15,858 bases of DNA from Thermoleophilia bacterium (GTDB lineage: Bacteria > Actinomycetota > Thermoleophilia > Gaiellales > Gaiellaceae): assembly GCA_013362295.1 (NCBI GenBank), contig JABFWJ010000379.1:1-15858 (forward strand). The letters are read 5' to 3'. Of the stretch, positions 7,354-14,379 are shown one piece after another. The notes under the pieces are model-generated. The model saw only the letters and a list, made by a program, of their open reading frames with translations. It searched no databases and was not told where the DNA came from. The position numbers were made by a program, and so were the translations under genes. Within the stretch, counting starts at the first letter, position 1; the number at the start of each line of letters is the position of its first letter.

Positions 7354-8833
7354 CCTGCAGAAGCGCGGCGACCGTTCGCCGGTGCCCACCGACTGGACGT
7401 ACGCGCCCGCGCCCGAGAGCACGGACATCGTCTCCCTGCAGGACCGTTATGAGCTCTTCATCGGCGGCACGTGGGTCGAGGCGAAGGAGCACTTCACCAC
7501 GCTCGCGCCGCGCGACGAGTCGCCGCTCGCGGAGGTCGCGCAGGCCGGGCCGGAGGACGTCGCCGCCGCAGTCGCTGCCGCACGCGACGCATACCGCAGC
7601 TGGTCGCGGCTCCCGGGCTCGGAGCGCGCGAAGTACCTGTTCCGGATCGCACGCATCCTCGCCGAGCGCTCGCGCGAGTTCGCCGTGCTCGAGTCCCTCA
7701 ACGGCGGCAAGCCGATCAAGGAGTCGCGCGACGTCGACCTGCCGCTCGCGTCGGCGCACTTCTTCTACTACGCGGGCTGGGCCGACAAGCTCGAATACGC
7801 GTTCCCGAACCGCAAGCCGAAGCCGGTCGGCGTCGCCGGCCAGATCATCCCCTGGAACTTCCCGCTGCTGATGCTCGCGTGGAAGATCGCGCCGGCGCTC
7901 GCCGCGGGGAACACGGTCGTCCTGAAGCCGGCGGAGACGACGCCGCTGACGGCGCTCCTGTTCGCGGACGTCCTCCGCCAGGCGCAGCTCCCGGCCGGCG
8001 TCGTCAACATCGTCACGGGTGACGGTCGCACGGGCGCGGCCCTCGTCGACAGCGAAGTCGACAAGATCGCGTTCACCGGCTCGACCGAGGTCGGCAAGGC
8101 GATCCAGCGCCGCGTCGCCGGCACCGGCAAGAAGCTCACGCTCGAGCTCGGCGGCAAGGCGGCGAACATCCTCTTCGACGACGCCGCACTCGACCAGGCC
8201 GTCGAGGGGATCATCAACGGCATCTACTTCAACCAGGGCCACGTGTGCTGCGCCGGTTCGCGGCTGTTCGTGCAGGAGTCGATCTACGAGCCCGCCGTCG
8301 AGAAGCTGAAGAAGCGCATGGGCACACTCCGCGTCGGCGACCCGCTCGACAAGAACACCGACGTCGGCGCGATCAACTCGCAGATGCAGCTCGACCGGAT
8401 CAACGAGCTCGTCGCGGCCGGCAAGGAGGAGGGCGCAGAGATCTACCAGCCGCCGTGCCGCCTGCCCGAGAAGGGCTACTGGTTCGCGCCGACTGTCTTC
8501 ACGAACGTCGCGCAGAGCTACCGCATCGCGCAAGAGGAGATCTTCGGCCCGGTGCTGTCCGTGCTCACGTTCCGGACGCCCGAAGAAGCCGTCGAGAAGG
8601 CGAACAACACGCCGTACGGCCTGTCGGCCGGCGTCTGGACGGAGAAGGGCTCCCGCATCCTCTGGATGGCGCAGCGCCTGCGGGCCGGCGTCGTGTGGGC
8701 GAACACCTTCAACCGCTTCGACCCGACGAGCCCGTTCGGTGGCTACAAGGAGTCGGGCTTCGGCCGCGAGGGCGGCCTGCACGGCCTCGAGCCGTACCTG
8801 AGCTTCGACGGAGCGGAGACCTTCGGCGGCTGA
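7346..8833 (+). CDS. Aldehyde dehydrogenase, catalytic half of an ALDH16-like pair
   Basis: A 495-residue NAD(P)-dependent aldehyde dehydrogenase. Catalytic residues are visible: E267 in LELGGK and C301 in NQGHVCCAGSR. The nucleotide-binding strand and loop PWNFPL (169-173), FTGSTEVG (243-250), EEIFGPVL and the C-terminal SPFGGYKESGFGREGG are also present. The N-terminal extension WTYAPAPES (residues 17-25) followed by LFIGGTWVE resembles the start of human ALDH16A1 as I recall it. The next gene encodes a catalytically dead partner like the second half of ALDH16. The natural substrate is not shown by the sequence; the operon suggests acetaldehyde or another aldehyde arising from deoxyribose breakdown. 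The start overlaps the deoC stop by 8 bp (ATGACTGA). Confidence 0.93.
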   Translation: MTDLQKRGDRSPVPTDWTYAPAPESTDIVSLQDRYELFIGGTWVEAKEHFTTLAPRDESPLAEVAQAGPEDVAAAVAAARDAYRSWSRLPGSERAKYLFRIARILAERSREFAVLESLNGGKPIKESRDVDLPLASAHFFYYAGWADKLEYAFPNRKPKPVGVAGQIIPWNFPLLMLAWKIAPALAAGNTVVLKPAETTPLTALLFADVLRQAQLPAGVVNIVTGDGRTGAALVDSEVDKIAFTGSTEVGKAIQRRVAGTGKKLTLELGGKAANILFDDAALDQAVEGIINGIYFNQGHVCCAGSRLFVQESIYEPAVEKLKKRMGTLRVGDPLDKNTDVGAINSQMQLDRINELVAAGKEEGAEIYQPPCRLPEKGYWFAPTVFTNVAQSYRIAQEEIFGPVLSVLTFRTPEEAVEKANNTPYGLSAGVWTEKGSRILWMAQRLRAGVVWANTFNRFDPTSPFGGYKESGFGREGGLHGLEPYLSFDGAETFGG

Positions 8834-8834
8834 G

Positions 8835-9632
8835 ATGACGCGGCTCCCCGTCAACAAGACCTACAAGCTGTTCATCGGCGGCGCGTTCCCGCGCAGCGAG
8901 AGCGGGCGCACCTACGAGGCGCAGGGGGCGAACGTGGCGCGCGCGTCACGCAAGGACGTGCGCGACGCGGTGCAGGCCGCGCGCGCGGCGCAGCCGAAGT
9001 GGGGGAGTGCGACCGCGTACAACCGCGGTCAGGTGCTCTACCGGATCGCCGAGATGATGGAGGCGCGGGTGGCCGAGTTCGCCGCGCTCTGCTCGGGCAA
9101 GGCGGAGGTCGAGAAGTCGATCGACCGCTGGGTCTGGTACGCCGGCTTCGCCGACAAGCTCGCACAGGTGCTCGGCTCCTCGAACCCCGTCGCCGGGCCG
9201 TACTTCAACTTCACGGTGCCGGAGCCGACCGGCGTCGTCGGCGTCGTCGCGCCCGACGAGCCGCCGCTGCTCGGGCTCGTCTCGCGCGTTGCTCCCGCGC
9301 TCACCGGCGGCAACACGGTGGTGGCGCTCGCGTCCGAGACCGCGCCCCTCGCCTCGATCGAGCTCGCGGAGGCAATCGCGACGAGCGACGTCCCGGGCGG
9401 GGTCGTCAATCTCCTCACCGGCCGCCGCGCCGAGCTCGCGCCGTGGCTCGCCTCGCACATGGACGTGAACGCGCTCGACGTCACGGGCGCCGACGGGCTG
9501 CGACCCGAACTCGAGGTCGCGGCGGCCGAGAACGTCAAGCGCGTCGTGATCGGCGAGCCCGACGCGCAGTCGCTCTACGAGATCTCGGCGTTCCTCGAGC
9601 TGAAGACCGTCTGGCACCCGATCGGAACATGA
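8835..9632 (+). CDS. Truncated, non-catalytic aldehyde-dehydrogenase-like protein (ALDH16 C-terminal half)
   Basis: A 265-residue protein that aligns with the N-terminal, Rossmann-type half of aldehyde dehydrogenases (YKLFIGGAFPRSESGR at the start, then DVRDAVQAARAAQPKW, PTGVVGVVAPDEPPLL, APALTGGNTVVAL, GGVVNLLTG). It lacks the catalytic Cys and Glu loops and the whole catalytic domain. The tail AFLELKTVWHPIG resembles the end of human ALDH16A1, as does VVAPDEPPLLGLVSRVAPAL. This makes a conserved pseudoenzyme partner more likely than a random truncation, and the frame is intact with family-like ends on both sides. It starts 1 bp after the upstream stop and overlaps the cupin by ATGA. Its role may be structural, stabilising the active dehydrogenase; this is an inference. 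Confidence 0.85.
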   Translation: MTRLPVNKTYKLFIGGAFPRSESGRTYEAQGANVARASRKDVRDAVQAARAAQPKWGSATAYNRGQVLYRIAEMMEARVAEFAALCSGKAEVEKSIDRWVWYAGFADKLAQVLGSSNPVAGPYFNFTVPEPTGVVGVVAPDEPPLLGLVSRVAPALTGGNTVVALASETAPLASIELAEAIATSDVPGGVVNLLTGRRAELAPWLASHMDVNALDVTGADGLRPELEVAAAENVKRVVIGEPDAQSLYEISAFLELKTVWHPIGT

Positions 9633-9994
9633 CGGCCTTCGAGCACTGGGACGAGATCGTCCCACTCAAGATCTGGGAGGGCGTCGTCGGCCGGGCCGTC
9701 AACGGCAAGGAGGCGACGCTCGCGGCGATCGAGCTCGAGCCGGGCACCGTGGTGCCGGAGCACAGCCACGTCAACGAGCAGACGGGGATGCTCGTTCGCG
9801 GCTCGCTGCGGTTCCGGATCGGCGACGAGACACAGGAGCTCAGGCCGGGCTCGGCGTGGGTGATCCCGGCGCACGTGCCGCACGACGTCGTCGCGGGTCC
9901 CGATGGCGCGTTCCTGATCGAGCTGTTTGCGCCGCCGCGCGCCGACTGGGCCGGGCTCGAGCGGCTCGAACCGGGCCCGCCGTCTCGCGCGTAG
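9629..9994 (+). CDS. Small single-domain cupin
   Basis: A 121-residue cupin. Motif 1 is visible as EHSHVNEQTGMLVRG (metal-binding HxH plus E/Q) and motif 2 as GSAWVIPAHVPHDV with a further His. A metal-binding beta-barrel is therefore expected, but the substrate cannot be read from the sequence; related small cupins include isomerases, dioxygenases and sensor domains. The N-terminal stretch HWDEIVPLKIWEGVVGRAV suggests a complete protein. The ATG lies inside the ATGA overlap with the ALDH-like gene, so it is the fourth gene of the deoC operon. A sugar or aldehyde-related role is plausible but unproven. Confidence 0.88.
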   Translation: MTAFEHWDEIVPLKIWEGVVGRAVNGKEATLAAIELEPGTVVPEHSHVNEQTGMLVRGSLRFRIGDETQELRPGSAWVIPAHVPHDVVAGPDGAFLIELFAPPRADWAGLERLEPGPPSRA

Positions 9995-10016
9995 CATCCG
10001 GAGGGTCGCGCTGCTC

Positions 10017-10022
10017 TAGTCT
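10017..10022 (+). promoter_or_regulatory. Weak candidate -10 box upstream of the TrpC-like gene
   Basis: TAGTCT fits TANNNT and ends 11 nt before the GTG at 10034. The spacing would leave a leader of only a few bases. It is less convincing than the boxes before phoH, deoC and the lipoprotein gene because the distance differs and no -35 is seen. The 39-bp gap after the cupin holds nothing else that I recognise. Confidence 0.25.
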
Positions 10023-10033
10023 TCGTCGGGCAG

Positions 10034-10573
10034 GTGCCCGGCTTACGACGCCTCAGCCAACGAATCTCCGAAGGAGACGGGATCGCGATCATCGTGTGCG
10101 TCGACGACGCGGACGGCGCCCGGAGCGCCGAGGAGCAGGGGGCAAAGGCGGTCGCGGTCAGCACTGCGATCGAGGGGATCCGCGCCGCGACGACGCTGCC
10201 GCTGCTCTGGATCGGCGGGGGCCCGCCGCAGGAGGCCGACGCCGTCCGGATCCGGCCCGAGGACGATTCGGATCACCAGCAGCTCGAAGCAGTCGTCGAC
10301 GTGCGGGACGAGGAGGAGCTGGAGCTCGCGCTCGAGCGGCTCGATCCCGAGATCTTCCTGCTCTCCGCGCGCGAGATCGACGACGACGCCGACCCGCTGG
10401 ACGCGGTGCTCGAGCTGCTGCCGGACGTACCGGCGGGCAAGCTCGCGATCGCGCAGGTCGACGTCGGAAGCCGCGACGAGGTGCTCGCCCTCGAGCGCGC
10501 GGGAATCGACGCGGTGCTCGTCCCGAACCGCCCCGTGGGCGACCTGGTCGGGTACCGGCCCTTCGACGTCTGA
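10034..10573 (+). CDS. Hypothetical protein resembling a partial TrpC-like (beta/alpha) barrel
   Basis: A 179-residue protein with no firm family. The pattern IAIIVCVDDADGARSAEEQGAKAVAV, then TTLPLLWIGG, and near the end GSRDEVLALERAGIDAVLV resembles the alternating strands and helices of phosphate-binding TIM barrels, most like indole-3-glycerol-phosphate synthase. It is much shorter than TrpC (~260 residues), and I do not see the catalytic lysines of that enzyme. It is acidic and lacks a signal peptide. I use the GTG at 10034 because RRLSQRISEGDGI looks like coding N-terminus; an alternative GTG at 10094 has AAGGAG about 18 nt upstream. No operon partner is obvious: the cupin is 39 bp upstream and the lipoprotein gene has its own promoter. 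Confidence 0.6.
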   Translation: MPGLRRLSQRISEGDGIAIIVCVDDADGARSAEEQGAKAVAVSTAIEGIRAATTLPLLWIGGGPPQEADAVRIRPEDDSDHQQLEAVVDVRDEEELELALERLDPEIFLLSAREIDDDADPLDAVLELLPDVPAGKLAIAQVDVGSRDEVLALERAGIDAVLVPNRPVGDLVGYRPFDV

Positions 10574-10592
10574 AGCCGACGAGGTTCCGGGC

Positions 10593-10598
10593 TACCAT
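10593..10598 (+). promoter_or_regulatory. Candidate -10 box of a leaderless lipoprotein-gene promoter
   Basis: TACCAT ends 6 nt before the GTG at 10605, with GGCCCC between and no Shine-Dalgarno. The arrangement matches the phoH and deoC boxes closely. It would drive the lipoprotein and DyP-like gene pair. Confidence 0.45.
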
Positions 10599-10604
10599 GG
10601 CCCC

Positions 10605-11225
10605 GTGCGAGGGCTGCTGACGTTTTCCCTGCTCGTAGGGCTCTGCGGGCTGCTCGCGGCAGGCTGCGGCGAGGCGAAGCGGGCCGCCGCGGCGCCGGCG
10701 GCCGCCCCGAAGCCGCACTGCGCCAATCCGGCGGGCTGGCAGAAGCTCGCGAACAGGGTCAAGGCGCCCGTCTACTGCCCGGGCTGGCTGCCGGATCCGC
10801 TCACGAGCCGGATCGGCGGCAAGTGGAGCAACGGCGACTCGGTCTCGCCCGACCGCAGCTACCTCGAGAGCTTCGTCTGGCAGGAGACCGGCCCCGGCAT
10901 CGCGGGCGGGGAGCTGCACGTCGTGCTTCGCGGCTATCCCGGCGTCATGAAGATCCCGCGGTGCCGGACCGGCGGCGCCGACAGCAGGAACGTCCCGTGC
11001 TTCGACGGCGCGCGCGGCACCGTGACTGCGGGCGGCATCACCGCGCGCCTCTACTCCGGCCCCAACCAGGACATGGATGCCTGGCACGCCGTGCTGCTCT
11101 GGCACAGGAACGGCACGCTCTACCCGCTCTCCGAGCACGTCGCGCCGCCGCTCACGTACAACAAGACGGTCGACTATCTGAAGCGCGAGCTCGCGTCGCT
11201 CGTGCTGATCAAGCCCGCGGTCTGA
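10605..11225 (+). CDS. Putative secreted lipoprotein of unknown function
   Basis: A 206-residue protein with a lipoprotein-type signal: a short basic start (residues 1-3), a hydrophobic core and LAAGC with C21 as the likely lipidated cysteine. The -3 residue is Ala rather than Leu, so the lipobox is slightly atypical. An Ala/Pro-rich linker (22-35) follows. The mature part has four cysteines (in KPHC, VYC, PRC and VPC contexts), enough for two disulfides outside the membrane. I do not recognise the domain. Its stop overlaps the start of the DyP-like gene by 1 bp (TGATG), so the two products probably act together at the cell surface. Alternatively it is simply an anchored partner of no enzymatic role. 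Confidence 0.75.
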   Translation: MRGLLTFSLLVGLCGLLAAGCGEAKRAAAAPAAAPKPHCANPAGWQKLANRVKAPVYCPGWLPDPLTSRIGGKWSNGDSVSPDRSYLESFVWQETGPGIAGGELHVVLRGYPGVMKIPRCRTGGADSRNVPCFDGARGTVTAGGITARLYSGPNQDMDAWHAVLLWHRNGTLYPLSEHVAPPLTYNKTVDYLKRELASLVLIKPAV

Positions 11226-12598
11226 TGAAGCTGACGCGGAGGCAAGTGCTCGTCGGCGCGGCCGCCGGCGCCGTCGGCGCGACCGGGATCTACGAACTGG
11301 TCGACCAGCTCACCGGCGGCTCGCCGCAACGCACGAACGCGGCGAAGCTGCTCCCCGAGCAGCACCTCCTCGACGGCATCCGCATCGTCGACTCGGAGGG
11401 CATCGAAGTGCTCGTGCCGCCGCTCCACCACGAAATCCTCACCGCGCGCGTCACGCCCGGGCGCGGTGACGTGCGCGCCGCCCGGGACGAGCTCGAGCAA
11501 CTGCTCGCGAAGCTCGACGCCGATTACGCGCCGTCGCCGAACGGGCTCGGCGTCACCGTCGCCTGGGGACTGCCGTACTTCCGCCGTCTCACGCCCGATG
11601 CGCTGCGGCGCCACCTTCCGCACGACCGGCGCGCCGACAGGCCGGTGCTGTTCGACGCACAGCGCTTCCCCAGCGATCCCTTCGACACGAGGCTCGAGTC
11701 GAACGACGTCGCGATCCTGCTTCGCTCCGACGCGCGCGCGAACATCGACGACGCGACGAAGCGTCTGCGCGCATCGAAGCTGTTCGAGCTGACGTCGATC
11801 CGCCGTGGCTTCGCCGGCGGAGGCTTCGAGGGCGGGCGCTCGCTGCCGAAGCAGATGGCGGTCGCCGCGCAGATTCCCGGCGCCGACCTGATCCCCGACA
11901 CCTCCGAGCTCTTCCTCGGCTTCACCTCGACGCAGCGCGCGGGGATGGGCCCGGGGACGATCGCGAACTTCGAGACGCTCGGGTACGTCGACTTCCGCGG
12001 CAGCGGCTACTTCCGCCACGGCACGCACATGCATCTCTCGCACATCCACGAGGACCTCGAGGCGTGGTACCTCAACTTCGACTTCGACGAGCGCGTCGCC
12101 ACCGCGTTCAAGCCGAACCTGCGCGTGAAGCAGGACGCACAGACCGTGCGTCAGGGTCCGCACGACGTCTCGACGGAGGCCGACGTGCACCGCGAGTTCC
12201 GGCGCTCCGGCCAGATCGGCCACAGCGCCTCGATCCAGACCACCTCGCGTCTGCAGCACGACGTCGTCACCCACGACGGCACGGTGTTCGAGCGGGGGAC
12301 GGCGATCCCCGTGCGGGCCGACTTCAACACGCTCGACAACCCGTTCGCGTGGTCCGAGAAACCCGACGAGGTGGGCGTTCTACCGGCCGCGGGGGTGCAT
12401 TTCGTCGTCTTCAACCCGACAGGCGACGACTTCCGCCGCAATCGCCTCGCGATGGACGGCCATCTTCCTCAGCGGAAGATCGAGCTCGAGCCGCGCAGCC
12501 GCGCGCAGGGCTTCAACGAAGTGCTGTCGACGACGCACCGGCAGAACTTCATCGTCCCGCCGCGCCGGAACCGCTCGTTCCCGCTCGCCGAGCTCTAA
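11225..12598 (+). CDS. Tat-exported DyP-type peroxidase-like protein with degenerate GxxDG motif
   Basis: A 457-residue protein. The N-terminus has a twin-arginine signal (TRRQVLVGAAAGAVGATG, residues 4-21). The body resembles dye-decolorizing peroxidases: an early strand GLGVTVAWGLPYFRRL, a central YFRHGTHMHLSHIHEDLEAW like the conserved GSY...R...W block, then GHSASIQTTSRL with H333 in the place of the proximal heme ligand, and VGVLPAAGVHFVVFNPTGDDF near the C-terminus. The GxxDG motif appears to be G190-F-E-G-G194, lacking the catalytic Asp. It may thus be a heme protein with altered chemistry or a non-enzymatic relative. It is co-transcribed with the upstream lipoprotein gene and ends 13 bp from the convergent nucleotidyltransferase stop. 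Family assignment is by motif pattern only. Confidence 0.7.
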   Translation: MKLTRRQVLVGAAAGAVGATGIYELVDQLTGGSPQRTNAAKLLPEQHLLDGIRIVDSEGIEVLVPPLHHEILTARVTPGRGDVRAARDELEQLLAKLDADYAPSPNGLGVTVAWGLPYFRRLTPDALRRHLPHDRRADRPVLFDAQRFPSDPFDTRLESNDVAILLRSDARANIDDATKRLRASKLFELTSIRRGFAGGGFEGGRSLPKQMAVAAQIPGADLIPDTSELFLGFTSTQRAGMGPGTIANFETLGYVDFRGSGYFRHGTHMHLSHIHEDLEAWYLNFDFDERVATAFKPNLRVKQDAQTVRQGPHDVSTEADVHREFRRSGQIGHSASIQTTSRLQHDVVTHDGTVFERGTAIPVRADFNTLDNPFAWSEKPDEVGVLPAAGVHFVVFNPTGDDFRRNRLAMDGHLPQRKIELEPRSRAQGFNEVLSTTHRQNFIVPPRRNRSFPLAEL

Positions 12599-12611
12599 CC
12601 GACTGAACGCC

Positions 12612-13349
12612 TTACGCGACGAGCTCACGTAACCGCGGCTCGACGCGGTTCGCGAGCGAGCGGGCCTCGTCCGCCTCGCGCAGCAGGCAGTCGACTCCGA
12701 CGGTAAGCGCGCGCTGCAGCTCTGCCGCGTCGACCGAACGGACGAGCGCATCCTCGAATGGAGCGAGCACGTCCGGCGGCAGGCGGTCGCGGCCCCGGCC
12801 GTACAGCGTCTCGAGCCCGTGCCGCCGGCACGCGAGCGCGAGCGCCTCGTCGCGCATGCTGGTGATCCAGTACTCGGCCTGCCAGAGGCGGCCGCGCTCG
12901 AGGCAGAACCGCGCGCGCACCGCGTGATGGACGCCCAGACCGAGCCGTTCGTGCGCCGACGGCTCGGAGAGCTGCGGCTTCGCCACGGCTTCGCCGAACA
13001 GCAGCTCGAACCGCGGCGTGTACGCCCCGAACTCGGACGCGGGCGTGAACGAGAGATCGACCTGCAGGCAGCCCGGCAGCAGGAAGACGCGGTAGATCGA
13101 CGCTTGACGCGGCAGGTCGAACAGGTGGATGCCGTCCAGCTCGCTCTCGACCTCGCGCGTCCAGTCGCCCAGCACGCCGTCGAGCGCGACGCCGTCGGCG
13201 ACGCCGAAGGTGAGGTCGATGTCCGACCAGCGGTCGCGCTCACCGCCTGCCGAGCCACCGACGGCCGCCGCCGCCACGACGCGCGCATCGGAGGCCGCCA
13301 GGTCGAGGACGTGACGCCGGACGCGGTCGCGCTCCTCGACGCTGAACAT
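12612..13349 (-). CDS. Nucleotidyltransferase-domain protein (pol-beta superfamily)
   Basis: A 245-residue protein with the pol-beta nucleotidyltransferase signature: GGSAGGERDRWSDIDLTF (G32-S33, D43, D45), and a third acidic residue D98 in LQVDLSFT. The C-terminal half is alpha-helical and may form a HEPN/KNTase-like bundle. Related proteins include aminoglycoside nucleotidyltransferases and MNT-type antitoxins, but this sequence gives no substrate. The ATG at 13349 lies 5 nt after the stop of the phosphofructokinase gene, with GAGG just upstream, so it should be the second gene of that minus-strand operon. The longer frame reaching 14510 only reflects overlap with the upstream gene. Confidence 0.8.
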   Translation of the reverse strand: MFSVEERDRVRRHVLDLAASDARVVAAAAVGGSAGGERDRWSDIDLTFGVADGVALDGVLGDWTREVESELDGIHLFDLPRQASIYRVFLLPGCLQVDLSFTPASEFGAYTPRFELLFGEAVAKPQLSEPSAHERLGLGVHHAVRARFCLERGRLWQAEYWITSMRDEALALACRRHGLETLYGRGRDRLPPDVLAPFEDALVRSVDAAELQRALTVGVDCLLREADEARSLANRVEPRLRELVA

Positions 13350-13354
13350 CGCCT

Positions 13355-14374
13355 CTACCCGAAGAACGTGCGCGAGACGTCGTACCAGTCCAGGGGCACC
13401 GTCTTCAGCTCGGCCGTCGCCTCCCGCAGCGAGCACGCGATCACCTCGTCGCCTCGCAGCGCTGCCATCTGGCCGAAGTCGCCCGCCTCCACGAGGTCTG
13501 CGGCCTTCAGGCCGAACCGGGTCGCGAGGATCCGGTCGCGCGACGTGGGGGACCCTCCGCGCTGGATGTGGCCGAGGACCGTGACGCGTGTCTCGAAGCC
13601 GGTGCGGCTCTCGATCTCGTCGCCGAGCCGCTCGCCGACGCCGCGCTTCGCCAGCAGCTTGTGCCCGAACTGGTCGACCTCGCCCTTGTCTTCGGCGCCC
13701 GGCAGCTCGCACCCCTCGCTGACGACGACGATCGAGAAGTTCTTGCCGCGGCCGTGGCGCCGGCGGATCTCGTTCTCGACGTCGTCCAGGTCGACGGGGC
13801 GTTCCGGGATGAGGATCATGTCCGCTCCGCCCGCGATCCCGCTGTGCACGGCGATCCAGCCCGCGTGCCGGCCCATCACCTCGACGACCATGACGCGGTT
13901 GTGCGACTCGGCGGTCGTGTGCAGGCGGTCGATCGCCTCGGTACAGATCGACACGGCCGTGTCGAAGCCGAAGGTGTAATCGGTGCCCGAGAGGTCGTTG
14001 TCGATCGTCTTGGGGACGCCGACGACCCGCGCCTCGAAATCGTCGTACAGCCTCGCGGCGACGCCGAGCGTGTCTTCGCCCCCGATTGCCACGAGTGCGT
14101 CGAGCTGCTCGAAGGCGGCGCGCACCTTGTCGATCCCGCCGTCGACCTTGTAGGGATTCGTGCGCGTCGTGCCGATGATCGTGCCGCCCCGCGGGAGGAT
14201 CCCCGAGATCTGCTCGGGCCCGAGCGGCGAGAAGCGATGCTCGACCATTCCGCGCCAGCCCTCGCGTACGCCGACGACCTCGTGGCCGTTGGCCCACGAA
14301 CGCCGCGCGACGGCGCGGATCACCGCGTTCAGTCCGGGGCAGTCGCCGCCGCCGGTTAGCACTCCGATCCGCAT
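13355..14374 (-). CDS. 6-phosphofructokinase, probably pyrophosphate-dependent
   Basis: A 339-residue glycolytic phosphofructokinase converting fructose-6-phosphate to fructose-1,6-bisphosphate. Family motifs: GVLTGGGDCPGLNA at the start, RTNP, PKTIDNDLSGTDYTFGFDTA (catalytic D125), VEVMGRHAGWIA and LGHIQRGGSPTSRDR. The nucleotide-site residues read GGEDT (98-102) and PKTIDND with K122. In the family, Asp at the first and Lys at the second site favour pyrophosphate, while Gly/Gly favours ATP. The sequence resembles the Amycolatopsis methanolica PPi enzyme as I recall it. Actinobacterial members of this clade can still use ATP or polyphosphate, so donor use is inferred. A TATATT -10 box lies 8 nt upstream. 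Confidence 0.93.
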   Translation of the reverse strand: MRIGVLTGGGDCPGLNAVIRAVARRSWANGHEVVGVREGWRGMVEHRFSPLGPEQISGILPRGGTIIGTTRTNPYKVDGGIDKVRAAFEQLDALVAIGGEDTLGVAARLYDDFEARVVGVPKTIDNDLSGTDYTFGFDTAVSICTEAIDRLHTTAESHNRVMVVEVMGRHAGWIAVHSGIAGGADMILIPERPVDLDDVENEIRRRHGRGKNFSIVVVSEGCELPGAEDKGEVDQFGHKLLAKRGVGERLGDEIESRTGFETRVTVLGHIQRGGSPTSRDRILATRFGLKAADLVEAGDFGQMAALRGDEVIACSLREATAELKTVPLDWYDVSRTFFG

Positions 14375-14379
14375 TTGAT

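Noticed and set aside
6379..7428. N-terminal extension of the FRG gene to 7428
   Set aside because: This part is antisense to deoC and unlike FRG proteins; the GTG at 6378 has a ribosome binding site and gives a family-like start.
7340..8857. 505-codon open frame on the minus strand
   Set aside because: It covers the aldehyde dehydrogenase gene exactly on the opposite strand, and its translation is Arg/Glu/Leu-rich without motifs.
8835..9632. Reading the short dehydrogenase-like gene as a decayed pseudogene
   Set aside because: The frame is intact, both ends resemble the ALDH16 second half, and it is coupled on both sides; a maintained pseudoenzyme fits better.
9856..10620. 254-codon + strand frame overlapping the cupin and TrpC-like genes
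   Set aside because: The translation is Arg/Gly/Ala-rich low-complexity sequence out of frame with two better-supported genes.
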